Assembly (NCBI GenBank): GCA_932222125.1
Contig: CAKNZJ010000207.1
Location: 1-55,391, forward strand
DNA length: 55,391 bases
Direction of reading: 5' to 3'
Source of the DNA: an uncultured Clostridia bacterium
Lineage (GTDB): Bacteria; Bacillota; Clostridia; Oscillospirales; Oscillospiraceae
The notes under the pieces are model-generated. The model was not told where the DNA came from. It did not search any database and saw nothing but the letters and a program-made list of their open reading frames with translations. The translations under genes and the position numbers were made by a program. Position 1 is the stretch's first letter. Each line of letters starts with the position of its first letter. Below, piece after piece: positions 13,564 to 22,953 of the stretch.

Positions 13564-14994
13564 ATGAAGAAGATCTTGGCAGCTGTAGTGTCCATGGCCA
13601 TGGTGCTGGGGATGATCACCCCCGCGTTTGCCACTACGACCTCGGTGAACGCCAATGACGCGCTGGCCACCGCTGTGACCGCAGCAACCACTGGCGATAC
13701 CATTTAAGTGGACGGCGATATCACGGAAACAAGAACGTGACCAATGGAGACAGCGATGTATACCTTAGCAATGGTAAGATGATTATTTTGGATAACCTAG
13801 ACGCAAATAGCCAGGTGGGTATTATCATTGAAACCACTCCAAATGCGGGTAACACGCGGATCCAGTTTGCGCAGAGCGGCAATGCTGGAGATGATGGGTG
13901 TTTCGATAGAAATGTCCTGACATTCCCAGGGTACATCTTACAGAAAAATGATAAGTTGTATCTGGTATACGATGCGCAAGCCTATGCAGCTTCCTATAAT
14001 AACAAATACTACCCCACTGTAGTGGCTGCGTTGGCTGCAGCAGGCTCTGAGAATGGAGCTGGTGGCGATGTAGTGGTCAATCCGAATTATACAACGGCGG
14101 AGTCCAACCTCAAGGTGCCCGCCGATGTAAGCATGAAATTTGGCGATGTCACCATTGATGGCTCTGCGGCTGGCAATGAACTCACATTCAATGTGGACTC
14201 CAATGCTCCAAATAACATCGTGGTTACCGGCGGGAAGGGCGATATAGCTACAACCGGGAACCCTATTATAGTGAAGGGCAGCGATGGCAATGACCATCAG
14301 ATAAGTGCAGACGTTGCTGGACAACGGCGGGGCAGCGGGCGCGAACAGCGCCTTGAAGTTCGAGGCTGATCCTAACAACGGTAACAAGGTACCCGACGCC
14401 AACGTAAATGGTGTGGACTACACAAACGCTACCAGTGATTACACCGTGGAGTACAACGCGGTGACAAAGACCGATGAGAACGGCAATCCTGTGTCTGTCA
14501 TCAGTATTGGCAACAATCAGTACACCTTTGTGCAGCCCGTGGATGCTCCAGTGGAGATTCGTGTCACATTCACCAACGGCGGCGGTGTGGTTGACAAGCC
14601 GGTGTACAATCAGTGCACTAAGGATGCCAACTGTCCCATCCATTCTTTTATCGATGCCAGCACCACAGCTTGGTATCATGATGGGATACACTGTGTTTTG
14701 GAGGAGGGGATCATGGTTGGCACTTCTGCCACTACATTCCGGCCCTATGACAGCACCACGCGCGGGACGATCGCCACTATGCTGTGGCGTTTGATGAAGT
14801 CCCCGGTGGTCAATTACAATATGACTTTCGGTGATGTCCCCGCTGGTACCTGGTATACCGAGGCATTGGCTTGGGCCAATGCAAAGGGGCTGATCATCGG
14901 CACGGACGCCAATACTCTGGCGCCAAAGGCCCGGGCCACCCGGTCTGAGACAGCTACAATTATCATGCGCTTTTGCGAGGGTATCGCGAAGTAA
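13564..14994 (+). pseudogene. decayed SLH-domain surface protein gene
   Basis: A signal peptide (MKKILAAVVSMAMVLGMITP, AFA cleavage) starts at 13564. The frame meets TAA at 13705-13707, where ATTGDTI should continue into a Lys codon, then loses one base near 13729-13731. It continues in another frame (KNVTNGDSDVYLSNGKM...) to about 14303, and returns to the original frame after one extra base near 14304. The last part ends with two SLH-type repeats: FIDASTTAWYHDGIHCVLEE and FGDVPAGTWYTEALAWANAK. Rejoined, it would encode about 475 residues. Three lesions argue for a pseudogene rather than recoding. A paralogue, intact, lies 1 kb downstream. Confidence 0.82.
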
Positions 14995-15008
14995 CAAGTT
15001 GTTCGTCC

Positions 15009-15044
15009 GAACAGGGCGGGGCAAAAGCCCCGCCCTGTTCCTTT
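15009..15044 (+). terminator. terminator after the decayed SLH gene
   Basis: GAACAGGGCGGGGC (15009-15022), loop AAAA, then a perfect 14-base complement (15027-15040) and CTTT. The stem is very strong, the T-run short. Confidence 0.75.
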
Positions 15045-15055
15045 AGAGGGGAGAT

Positions 15056-15089
15056 AAAAAGAGCCGCTTGGCAAAACTGCAAAGCGGCT
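15056..15089 (-). terminator. terminator after sodC
   Basis: On the minus strand AGCCGCTT (15089-15082) pairs with AAGCGGCT (15069-15062), followed by CTTTTT (15061-15056). It lies 80 bases after the sodC stop. Confidence 0.75.
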
Positions 15090-15168
15090 TGGATGGAAAC
15101 GTAGGATTGCCGGGGAGATGGTATATCTAACGTGCCCTATACGCTATGGGCTGAAATGCGAAAGTATG

Positions 15169-15615
15169 TTAACTCCGGGCAATGACGCCACAGGCAATTT
15201 TATCCCCGGAGTTACCGGCGGGCTGGGAATGGAAATCATCAGCTCCGCTGTGTATGACCACCGTCTGGCCGATGACATCCCGCACACAAAAACGATCTGT
15301 TTGCACAGCCAGGTATGCCCCTCCGCGACACAGCATCAATGGGGGAAGGTCCCCGGCATGGTCAGGATGAGGGGTCTCCGATGGATTGTAATGGCCGTCT
15401 GTATTAGAAAAATGATCTCCCGAGCATTCCCTACCCTCATGAATGTGCAGGGCAAAAAAACACGAATCGTGCTCATTGGGCAGTCCGGATATATTGGCTA
15501 CTACCAGGACGCGGTCGCGTTTTTGATAAAACTGAACTTTTCCAGACAAACATGGCGCTTCAGGACTGCCCTTGATATAAGCAATCGCATCTGGACAGGA
15601 AGGACAATTCTGCAT
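15169..15615 (-). CDS. sodC: Cu/Zn-type superoxide dismutase
   Basis: Dismutates superoxide to hydrogen peroxide and oxygen. In 148 residues the metal ligands are in order: FFALHIHEG (two His), GHYNP (bridging His), PHPDHAGDLPPL (two His and Asp), VVIHSGADDF (last His). The disulfide Cys are in RECSG and IACGVI. Where the active-site Arg usually precedes the C-terminal Cys, the sequence reads GNSGDKIACGVI with Lys. There is no signal peptide; the N-terminus has CPSCPDAIAYIKGS, so it is probably cytosolic. SD GAGGTGAT. An overlapping plus-strand frame of 204 codons is a shadow. Confidence 0.92.
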   Translation of the reverse strand: MQNCPSCPDAIAYIKGSPEAPCLSGKVQFYQKRDRVLVVANISGLPNEHDSCFFALHIHEGRECSGDHFSNTDGHYNPSETPHPDHAGDLPPLMLCRGGAYLAVQTDRFCVRDVIGQTVVIHSGADDFHSQPAGNSGDKIACGVIARS

Positions 15616-15792
15616 AATATCACCTCACATTCATCCTACGCGCAGGGGTGGACATTTGTGAACCTTTCCTCTGCGAGGATGAGGGCCCATCTAGAATTGG
15701 CCAGGGGAAACCACTGTATGGTTGATTCATGAATGGCTGAAGCTTTTCCCTGGGCCCACCTTAAAAATACTCTGCTTTTTGCACAAAATTGA

Positions 15793-15821
15793 TTGATTTT
15801 TGTGGTAATTTTCTGTATAAT
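15793..15821 (+). promoter_or_regulatory. promoter of the SLH gene
   Basis: TTGATT (15793-15798), 17-base spacer, TATAAT (15816-15821). Start inferred near 15828. The stretch from 15616 to 15792 holds no gene that I can recognise. Confidence 0.78.
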
Positions 15822-15827
15822 GAAAAC

Positions 15828-15972
15828 TGGCAAGATCCACAGGCGGATCCTTCCCGGCCCTAGCCGGTTCTCCGGTGGCGAGAGACAGAGTGAAAGCAGG
15901 GAGGCTACCTTCTGTATTTCTGGGGGGAGTGCCGATAGGAATAGTGAATTCTACCAACTGGAGGGAAAGAAT
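15828..15972 (+). promoter_or_regulatory. 145-base leader of the SLH gene
   Basis: GC-rich, with CCGGC/GCCGG around CCTA (about 15854-15867) and a GGAGG/CCTTC pairing (about 15899-15912). It is long enough for a cis-regulatory RNA but I recognise no class. Confidence 0.4.
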
Positions 15973-18900
15973 GTGAAGAAACGTATTGCAAGCATGATTA
16001 CAGCATTGGCTTTGATTCTGACGCTGCTTCCTGCCACGGTGATGGCGGCCGGAGCAACCACTTATAGAGTGATCGACCAGTCCGGGTTTGAAGCTGCGAT
16101 GAAACAGGCTAAGGACGGCGACATTATCAAACTGGACAGCTCGTTTATTCTAAAAAATCAGATGAGCAACACTGACTCGTTGGTCATTGACAAAGGGGTG
16201 ACCATTCAGGGTGGCCCAAACATTACCCTGACGCTCTGGTATTGCGGAATTCTGCTGGATGCGGATGTAACCTTTGAAAATATTACACTCGGATTTGCTT
16301 CCAGTGTGCGAAACGCCATTTTGGCCAATGGGCACAAGTTGACGCTGAATAATGTCAAAAAAGGGGCTGGCACCCGAGATATCCATCTGTTCTGCGGTGG
16401 GCAGACAGGCAGAGATCAGGCTGTGGCGGAGGGTCCCCATGGGCAGATCATCATCCGGGGGGATACCGACCTGGGTGAAAGCAATATTTATGCGGGTAGC
16501 ATTTCAACCAATGGTTTGCCCAATGAGTTTACAAAGCCTGCCACCATTACCATCGATTCCACTGCCCGAATTGGGAAGATCAATCAAATTTATGCCACCG
16601 GCGCTCTGGAGACCTATGTATCTGAAAATGACTGGTTTGACTTTAACAATCCAGTCGCGCCCCCGACACCCAGTGCAGAGAATTATCCTGTCAGCGGTGC
16701 TGTGACGGTCAACCTGTATGGTACTGTTGTGAGAAATATGGACGGAAATACCGGGGCTACAGGCAATTATGCTAATGTGATTTATAACGGCACGAATAAC
16801 TTAAATGATACTGTGACACTGGCCAATATCGGCGGGCTGGATGTTAAAAGTGGTAATCTGATCCCGAAAGCGGGCAGCAGTTTTGCCAATGAAAACGCAG
16901 CTGTGACTGTAGCTGCAAACTCCACCCTGGGGCTGAATAATTTTGGGCAAGAGCTGACAGTTGGTGCTTTTACCGGCGGCGGCAACCTGCTGCTGGGCCA
17001 GAATCAGAAGCTGACCATTACCGGGGCTGTCTCCGGAACGGCTACCGTGGGCATTGGCAGTATTTTTAACAATCAGTCATCACAACTGCCGCTCGAGGGC
17101 CGTACCTATATCGATGCCCCACAGTCGCAGCAGGGGGCGTTTATCCTTGCTCCGTTTACCAGCAGGCCAGATATAGAACTGGTCTATCAGACGGACGGAA
17201 CATGGGTGGCAACTGGGGGGCAGACATCTGGTGACACCATCGTTGATAACTTTAATTTATCCTCTATTGAGGTGGAAGCAGATACAGCGTACTTTGCTGA
17301 ACTTCCGTTCCAGAATGCAAAGTTTGCGGCCAACAGCGCTACTGAATGGATAGCAGATATTCCGCTGGAAATCACGGTGAATGAGGCCCCCGCAATCTTT
17401 GCAGACGATACCTATATAATAGACAGTCTGAATCTTACGATGTACGTTGTGGGTGATGAGTATGATGAAGCGTTGGCGATAGAGATGACGGATGGCACCC
17501 GTCTCTCTGGCAATTATGTTATCGTCATCACTGTCCCAGCAGAGCACAGTGCATCCGGTACGGCGTTTACAAGGACGGCCACAGTAACAGTTAAGACACC
17601 GGTTGGTACTGACATCGAAATCCCGGTGCCAGTGGCAAACACGGGGCTAAAATATATGGGGCAGGAGCAGATTGGCGTGCCCGAGGGCGCGGGGTATCAT
17701 ATCACTGGCAACACAGGTGTCGGTGCAGGCACTTATGACGCAACTGCTATACTGAAAACCGGATACATATGGGCTGATGGCTCGAAAGACGATAAGATTA
17801 TTTCCTGGAGCATTGCAAAAGAAGACGGCCCCGCTGCGCCTACGGGCTTGACCGGTGAGGCGCCCAGCGTACTAGGGAGCAGTGATGGAAAGATTACCGG
17901 CGTTGCCGCCAATATGGAGTATGCCGATAATCCGGATTTTACTGGCGCAAAGGACTGTGTGGGCACTGAGGCCACTGGTCTGGCAGCCGGCGACTACTAT
18001 GTCCGTATCAAGGAAAGCGCCAATCAGCTAGCTGGAGCCGCTACCATGGTCACCGTACCTGATGGCCCTCCCACGATTACTTCCATCGCCATTGCCAGCA
18101 CGGACCACAAGACGAGTTACAAGGTGGGCGATGCGCTGGATGTGACCGGGTTGACCCTAACCGTCACCTTAAGTGATGGCAGCACATATACCGTGCCTGT
18201 CACCGGCGGGATGGTCACCGGTTTCGACTCAACAGTCCAGCCGCCCCAGACCCAAACGCTGTGTGTTACCTATAGAGGACAGACCACAACTTATAATATT
18301 ACCATCGCAAAAGCGGATGGCCCCGCCGCGCCCATGGGCTTGACCGGTGTCGCCCCCAGCGTACAGGGGGGCAGCGATGGAAAGATCACCGGCGTTGCCG
18401 CCAATATGGAGTATGCCGATAATCCGGATTTTACTGGCGCAAAGGACTGTATGGGCACCGAGATCGCTAGCCTGACAGCGGGAAAGTACTATGTCAGGGT
18501 CAGGGCAACCGCCACCCATGAGGCTGGTCAGGCCAGCGAGGTCACCGTACCTGATGGCGCTCTGAAGAAAATCGCGGCGCCGCAGGCAAATGTGGGCCTG
18601 AAGTACACAGGGCAGGAACAGAGTGGTGTGCCTGAGGGTGAGGGCTACACCCTCTCTGGTGATCACAAGGGTACCAATGCGGGCAGTTATTCCGCCACTG
18701 CCACGCTGAGTGCCGGATACGCATGGTCTGACGGTTCCACGGACAGCAAGACCATTGTTTGGAGCATTGGTAAGGCAGATGGCCCGACTGCGCCTGTGGG
18801 ATTGACCGGCGTCGCCCCCAGCGCGCAAGGGCTCGGTGACGGCAAGATCACTGGTACCACCGCCGACATGGAGTATGCTGCCGACAGCGGGTTTACCAAT

Positions 18901-20235
18901 CCAACCGACTGCGGAGCAGGGGAGACCAGTGGATTGACATCCGGCACCTATTATGTCCGAATCAAGGGGGATGGCAACCGTGAGGCGGGAGCGGCCGCCA
19001 TCATTACCGTACCGGACAGTGGCCCCAGCGTCGTTTCCATCGCGATCAACAGCACGGGCCATAAGACGAGTTATAAAGTGGGCGATACGCTGGACGTGAC
19101 CGGGCTGACCTTAATGGTCACTATGAGCGACAACAGCACCCGGACAGTGGCTGTCACCAGCGGGATGGTCAGCAATTTTGACACCTCAGTTCCAGCCCAG
19201 AGACGGACGCTGACGATCCTCTACGAGGGACAGACCACAACCTACAATATTACCATCGCTCAGGGTGGTTCTTCCAGTGGGACAGGTAGTTCTACCACTA
19301 CGACAACCACCATCAACCCAGATGGCTCTATCACCACCACTGTGACAAACAGGAACACTGGTACAGTCACTGCGACAACCAAGAACATCGATGGCTCCAT
19401 CACTGTTGTAGAGACGAGGACAGACGGCACCGTCATCACCACGGATACTGCTGCGAATGGCGTGAAAGTGCAGACCGTGGTGCAGTCGGGGAAGGATCCA
19501 GTGGTTCATGCCACTATCCCTACAGGGGTGAAGGCAGCCGTTGTGACCATTCCAGTTGTCGTCACTCCCGGCACGGTTGCCGTGGATGCCCAGACTGGCG
19601 AAGTAGTAAAGCTGTCTGTTCCAACTAAGGATGGCGTGGTCGTTAAGCTGAGCAAGTCCGCTAACCTGATTCTGGTGGATAAGAGCAAAGGCTTTGTCGA
19701 CATCAACGGACATTGGGCGAAGGATGCTATTGACTTTGCAACGGCCCATGGGATGTTCCAGGGCACCTCTGAGACCACCTTTTCTCCCAATGGCACCATG
19801 ACCAGGGGCATGATCGCAGTGGTGCTTCACAACTTTGAAGGCAACCCAAATTTCACCATTGGGGATGGCTTTAACGATGTGCGGGCCGGATCGTGGTACG
19901 CCAATGGCATCAACTGGATGATGGATAAGGGAATTACGGGTGGCTATGGCAACGGCAACTTTGGACCAAATGATTCCATCACCCGTGAACAGTTTGTCAC
20001 ATTCTTGTACCGCTACGCCAACAGTATGGGCTATAGTACCGCTGGAGGCATTGGTCTTACCGGCTTCCCCGACGCGGACAGTGTCAGCGACTACGCTGTG
20101 GAGGCCATGAGCTGGGCTGTAGGCAATGGCTTAATTGTTGGCACGGATAGTGGCGTTTTGGCTCCGAAGAGCACCGCTAACCGGGCCCAGGTTGCCACTG
20201 TGCTCAGACGGTTTGTATTCAATCTGATAAAGTAA
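15973..20235 (+). CDS. large secreted SLH-domain surface protein with repeat domains
   Basis: 1420 residues from a GTG start with GGAGGG 8 bases upstream. Signal peptide about 1-26 (KKRIASMITALALILTLLPA). Residues ~30-430 look like a parallel beta-helix (short repeats such as VTIQGGPNITLT, DVTFENITLGFA). Residues ~550-1100 hold Ig-like modules in the order C-A-B-A-C-A-B. A Thr/Ser-rich linker (about 1100-1130) follows, then three SLH domains near 1239 (FVDINGHWAKDAIDFA), 1300 (FNDVRAGSWYANGINW) and 1364 (FPDADSVSDYAVEAMS). The SLH domains should anchor it to pyruvylated cell-wall polymer. Adhesin or S-layer-associated role inferred. The terminator is at 20243. Confidence 0.92.
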   Translation: MKKRIASMITALALILTLLPATVMAAGATTYRVIDQSGFEAAMKQAKDGDIIKLDSSFILKNQMSNTDSLVIDKGVTIQGGPNITLTLWYCGILLDADVTFENITLGFASSVRNAILANGHKLTLNNVKKGAGTRDIHLFCGGQTGRDQAVAEGPHGQIIIRGDTDLGESNIYAGSISTNGLPNEFTKPATITIDSTARIGKINQIYATGALETYVSENDWFDFNNPVAPPTPSAENYPVSGAVTVNLYGTVVRNMDGNTGATGNYANVIYNGTNNLNDTVTLANIGGLDVKSGNLIPKAGSSFANENAAVTVAANSTLGLNNFGQELTVGAFTGGGNLLLGQNQKLTITGAVSGTATVGIGSIFNNQSSQLPLEGRTYIDAPQSQQGAFILAPFTSRPDIELVYQTDGTWVATGGQTSGDTIVDNFNLSSIEVEADTAYFAELPFQNAKFAANSATEWIADIPLEITVNEAPAIFADDTYIIDSLNLTMYVVGDEYDEALAIEMTDGTRLSGNYVIVITVPAEHSASGTAFTRTATVTVKTPVGTDIEIPVPVANTGLKYMGQEQIGVPEGAGYHITGNTGVGAGTYDATAILKTGYIWADGSKDDKIISWSIAKEDGPAAPTGLTGEAPSVLGSSDGKITGVAANMEYADNPDFTGAKDCVGTEATGLAAGDYYVRIKESANQLAGAATMVTVPDGPPTITSIAIASTDHKTSYKVGDALDVTGLTLTVTLSDGSTYTVPVTGGMVTGFDSTVQPPQTQTLCVTYRGQTTTYNITIAKADGPAAPMGLTGVAPSVQGGSDGKITGVAANMEYADNPDFTGAKDCMGTEIASLTAGKYYVRVRATATHEAGQASEVTVPDGALKKIAAPQANVGLKYTGQEQSGVPEGEGYTLSGDHKGTNAGSYSATATLSAGYAWSDGSTDSKTIVWSIGKADGPTAPVGLTGVAPSAQGLGDGKITGTTADMEYAADSGFTNPTDCGAGETSGLTSGTYYVRIKGDGNREAGAAAIITVPDSGPSVVSIAINSTGHKTSYKVGDTLDVTGLTLMVTMSDNSTRTVAVTSGMVSNFDTSVPAQRRTLTILYEGQTTTYNITIAQGGSSSGTGSSTTTTTTINPDGSITTTVTNRNTGTVTATTKNIDGSITVVETRTDGTVITTDTAANGVKVQTVVQSGKDPVVHATIPTGVKAAVVTIPVVVTPGTVAVDAQTGEVVKLSVPTKDGVVVKLSKSANLILVDKSKGFVDINGHWAKDAIDFATAHGMFQGTSETTFSPNGTMTRGMIAVVLHNFEGNPNFTIGDGFNDVRAGSWYANGINWMMDKGITGGYGNGNFGPNDSITREQFVTFLYRYANSMGYSTAGGIGLTGFPDADSVSDYAVEAMSWAVGNGLIVGTDSGVLAPKSTANRAQVATVLRRFVFNLIK
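17620..19262 (+). repeat. internal direct repeats of the SLH protein gene
   Basis: Three module types alternate. C (about 17620-17820 and 18575-18775) contains GLKYxGQEQ and TxSWSI-like ends. A (about 17830-18060, 18310-18555, 18780-19015) contains SDGKITGVAANMEYADNPDF. B (about 18065-18305, 19025-19262) contains TSYKVGDALDVTGLTLTVT and GQTTTYNITIA. The first two A copies are almost identical at DNA level over about 90 bases (SDGKITG to AKDC), so recombination between them is possible. Confidence 0.85.
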
Positions 20236-20242
20236 TTAAAAT

Positions 20243-20283
20243 AACCCCTGCTTTTCGAGTGTTGTCATCGAAAAGCGGGGGTT
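20243..20283 (+). terminator. terminator after the SLH gene
   Basis: AACCCCTGCTTTTCGA (20243-20258) pairs with TCGAAAAGCGGGGGTT (20268-20283), with one G-T pair. The T-run after it is short. The following 190 bases hold only a 9-bp inverted repeat (TCATCAAGA/TCTTGATGA, 20301-20354) and no gene. Confidence 0.7.
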
Positions 20284-20478
20284 GTCCTATGGGAACATTT
20301 TCATCAAGAGAGGCTTGCGCTGAGGGATTCCATTCAATCAGGGTGTCTTGATGATGGGGAAGATGTGGGCAGAGGGGCTTGGGGTGGTACCAGAGGTATA
20401 TGGGAAAAATTTTTCCACCACTAAAAAGCTAAAAATAGGGCAATGGGCACCATTTGCCATGACCAGTAATAGACAAAG

Positions 20479-20526
20479 AAAAGGTTCTGAAACCGTTGGG
20501 AATAAACGGTTTCAGAACCTTTTTTA
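20479..20526. terminator. terminator after tRNA-Arg
   Basis: AAAGGTTCTGAAACCGT pairs with ACGGTTTCAGAACCTTT around a loop of about 9 bases, with T-runs in both directions. It starts 3 bases after the tRNA CCA end on the minus strand. Confidence 0.88.
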
Positions 20527-20528
20527 CT

Positions 20529-20604
20529 TGGCACGCCCGGAGGGACTCGAACCCCCAACATTCAGAACCGGAATCTGACGCTCTATCCATTGAACTACGG
20601 GCGC
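20529..20604 (-). tRNA. tRNA-Arg (anticodon CCG)
   Basis: 76 bases including an encoded CCA end. The acceptor 5' strand GCGCCCG pairs with CGGGCGT (first pair G-U), discriminator G. The anticodon arm TCAGA-TTCCGGT-TCTGA gives anticodon CCG. The T arm has GGTTCGAGTCC. It reads CGG codons, which are frequent in the genes here. Confidence 0.95.
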
Positions 20605-20642
20605 GTGGGATGAAAATCATAAGCATCATACTACGATATACA

Positions 20643-20671
20643 AGTATAACAGGATTTTTGCCAGTTGTAAA
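20643..20671 (-). promoter_or_regulatory. promoter of tRNA-Arg
   Basis: On the minus strand TTTACA (20671-20666), 17-base spacer, TATACT (20648-20643), giving a start about 32 bases before the tRNA. Confidence 0.7.
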
Positions 20672-20730
20672 GTGCGAAAACTAGAAAATTTTTTGTTTAC
20701 GAAAAAGTAATAGGCAGGAGAAAATTTGTG

Positions 20731-20739
20731 TGGTATAAT
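20731..20739 (+). promoter_or_regulatory. extended -10 promoter of the lipoprotein operon
   Basis: TGGTATAAT, an extended -10 (TGnTATAAT). The -35 region 17 bases upstream (TAGGCA) is poor, which fits an extended -10 type. Likely drives the lipoprotein and two-component genes. Confidence 0.5.
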
Positions 20740-20835
20740 ACCTTAACTTGGACTGAGTCCTAAGTATCCCAGGACTGAGAACGCTACCCTGCCGCCATAC
20801 GGACATGGAGACAGAGAGTTGAAGGAAGTGTATCT

Positions 20836-22224
20836 ATGAGAGGAATGGGGAAGAAACTGCTGCTAAGCGTGATGTGTGTACTGTGGTTGCCTGTGTTGAG
20901 CGGTTGTGTCTTCAAGACGGTGGATACCCTGTACGCCCTGCCCATCTTGCCTAAGGAGTATTCCAATCTCCAGGTCACCATTGAGGGCGCGATGAAAGAG
21001 CTGGGGGCGGAATACGCCGCCATCAATTACGGCAGCCATACTTCTACCGTGCAGCTGCTGGACTTAAACGGAGATGGTGAGCAGGAGCTGGCAGCAGTAT
21101 TCCTTCGGGTAACTTCCGCCCCGGAAAAGCCCATGCGGGTGTGCCTGTTTCGCCGCGGGAGCGATGATTCTTACCGTATGAGCCACATGCTGGAGGGGGA
21201 TGGAACCTCCATCAACTCAGTGGCCTATGAGGATCTGACGGGAGACGGGAACCGGGAACTGATCATCAGCTGGCAGATGAGCGCGGGGGTCCATATTTTG
21301 TCGGCATACAGCCTGAGTGGTACCGGCAGTAACGAACTAATGAATACTGTCTATAATGAGCGCTACCTGGTGGTGGATTTGGATGAAGACGGGAGCAGGG
21401 AAATTTTGGTGCTCCAACAGGACAGCAGTGGAGAGAACAGCAGCCGGGCGGAGTACTACGACTACCAAAACGGTGTCATGGTGATGGTTTCTGCCGCTCC
21501 GCTGTCCAACGGCATGCGGGATGTGGTGTGGACAGCGGCCGGACGTCTGGCGGATAACCGCCTGGGGGTATATGCCACGTTGGAGGTGGAGCAGTCTGGA
21601 GGCCCTGCCCTGGTCACGGATGTGCTCACGTTAGGGGATGGTCTAGTCAATGTCACACGGGACCGGGATAGTGGGATCAGCCAATCCACCATCCGCTCCT
21701 ATCGGGAGGTGGGGGTGAAAGACATCAACAATGACTCCGTGCTGGAGATACCATGGCCGGTGCTAGTGCCTCCAATAGACCGGGAGAGCGATGCCAGCCC
21801 TAGCCAGTATCTCATCAATTGGCAACAAGTGGATAGCCATGGCGGACTGGTGGTGAATTGCGTCACATATCATTCCACTGCGGATGGCTGGTACCTGACT
21901 GTGCCTGATGGCTGGGTGGGCAATATCACCGTCAGCCGGGAGGATGGTCTCAGCGGCTGGGGAGAGCGGTCGGTGGTATTCTATTACTGGCCTGATTTGG
22001 GGCAGGGGAAGCCGGAGCCCTTTCTTACCATTTACCGGCTGACAGGAGACAACCGGAATACCCGAGCCAGACTGCCCGGCAGATCCATCCTATACAACGA
22101 CAACTCCACCATCTATTGCGCCTCCCTGAATACAGGCGTATGGGACTGCGGTCTGGATGGGGACACACTGAAAGAGCAATTTCACATTATCACAACAGAG
22201 TGGGACGCACAACTGTGGGACTAA
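20836..22224 (+). CDS. lipoprotein with FG-GAP/VCBS-like Asp-rich repeats
   Basis: 462 residues. Lipoprotein signal with lipobox LSGC, Cys24 being the lipidated residue. Calcium-loop-like motifs recur: LDLNGDGEQELAAV, EDLTGDGNRELIISW, VDLDEDGSREILVL, KDINNDSVLEIPW. These resemble FG-GAP/VCBS repeats of beta-propellers. It is 16 bases upstream of a response regulator and sensor kinase and is probably co-transcribed, so a role in sensing at the cell surface is conceivable but unproven. Confidence 0.75.
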   Translation: MRGMGKKLLLSVMCVLWLPVLSGCVFKTVDTLYALPILPKEYSNLQVTIEGAMKELGAEYAAINYGSHTSTVQLLDLNGDGEQELAAVFLRVTSAPEKPMRVCLFRRGSDDSYRMSHMLEGDGTSINSVAYEDLTGDGNRELIISWQMSAGVHILSAYSLSGTGSNELMNTVYNERYLVVDLDEDGSREILVLQQDSSGENSSRAEYYDYQNGVMVMVSAAPLSNGMRDVVWTAAGRLADNRLGVYATLEVEQSGGPALVTDVLTLGDGLVNVTRDRDSGISQSTIRSYREVGVKDINNDSVLEIPWPVLVPPIDRESDASPSQYLINWQQVDSHGGLVVNCVTYHSTADGWYLTVPDGWVGNITVSREDGLSGWGERSVVFYYWPDLGQGKPEPFLTIYRLTGDNRNTRARLPGRSILYNDNSTIYCASLNTGVWDCGLDGDTLKEQFHIITTEWDAQLWD

Positions 22225-22240
22225 AGGGGGAACTGTGACA

Positions 22241-22930
22241 ATGAGAAAGGTTTTGGTCTTGGAGGATGAGGCCAATATCAGAAGTTTTGTGGTGATCAAC
22301 CTCAAGCGGGCCGGCTATGATACCATCGAGGCGGGGGACGGGGAAGAGGCGCTGGCCCAGATTCAGAAAAATCCAGACATCAAGGTGGCGCTGCTGGATA
22401 TTATGCTGCCAGGGGAGATGGATGGCTTTGAGGTATGCCGCCGTATCCGGGCAGGCAGCCCGCAGATGGGAATCATCATGCTCACCGCCCGGACCCAGGA
22501 GATGGACAAGGTCACCGGTCTTATGACCGGGGCGGACGATTATGTGACAAAGCCCTTCTCTCCGGCGGAACTCACCGCCAGGGTGGATGCGCTGTATCGC
22601 CGGACAGGGGGAACGATCATGCAGGACGCAGACGAAATCAGCCAGCCCCCATTTTTGTTGAATACTCGCAACCGCACCCTGGAGAAGGACGGGAAACGGG
22701 TGAAGCTAACCCAGGTGGAGTATGCAATTGTCAAGCTGTTTATGGAGAACCCGGGGAAGGCATTGTCCAGGGAGGAAATCTTGGAGACGGTCTGGGGCCG
22801 GGAATATTTAGGCGAGCTGAAAATTGTGGATGTGAATATCCGGCGCCTGCGTATCAAGCTGGAGGATGATCCACAAAATCCTGCCTTTGTCATTACGGTG
22901 TGGGGCCATGGCTATAAGTGGGATGCCTGA
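22241..22930 (+). CDS. OmpR-family response regulator
   Basis: 229 residues: receiver domain 1-~120 with acidic pair in VLVLEDEANIRSF, phosphoacceptor Asp53 in ALLDIMLPGEMDG, Thr in IIMLTARTQEMDKV and Lys in DDYVTKPFSPAEL. The C-terminal winged helix begins LNTRNRTLEKDGKRVKLTQV, contains EEILETVWGREY and ends VWGHGYKWDA. I take the ATG at 22241; a GTG two codons earlier is possible because AAAGGGGG ends 10 bases before the ATG. It pairs with the kinase 23 bases downstream. Confidence 0.94.
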   Translation: MRKVLVLEDEANIRSFVVINLKRAGYDTIEAGDGEEALAQIQKNPDIKVALLDIMLPGEMDGFEVCRRIRAGSPQMGIIMLTARTQEMDKVTGLMTGADDYVTKPFSPAELTARVDALYRRTGGTIMQDADEISQPPFLLNTRNRTLEKDGKRVKLTQVEYAIVKLFMENPGKALSREEILETVWGREYLGELKIVDVNIRRLRIKLEDDPQNPAFVITVWGHGYKWDA

Positions 22931-22953
22931 GATCGGCCAGGGGGGAAAAGGAC

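Noticed and set aside
15118..15732. 204-codon open frame on the plus strand
   Set aside because: It overlaps the minus-strand frame that carries every Cu/Zn superoxide dismutase metal ligand; the plus frame has no recognisable motif or SD.
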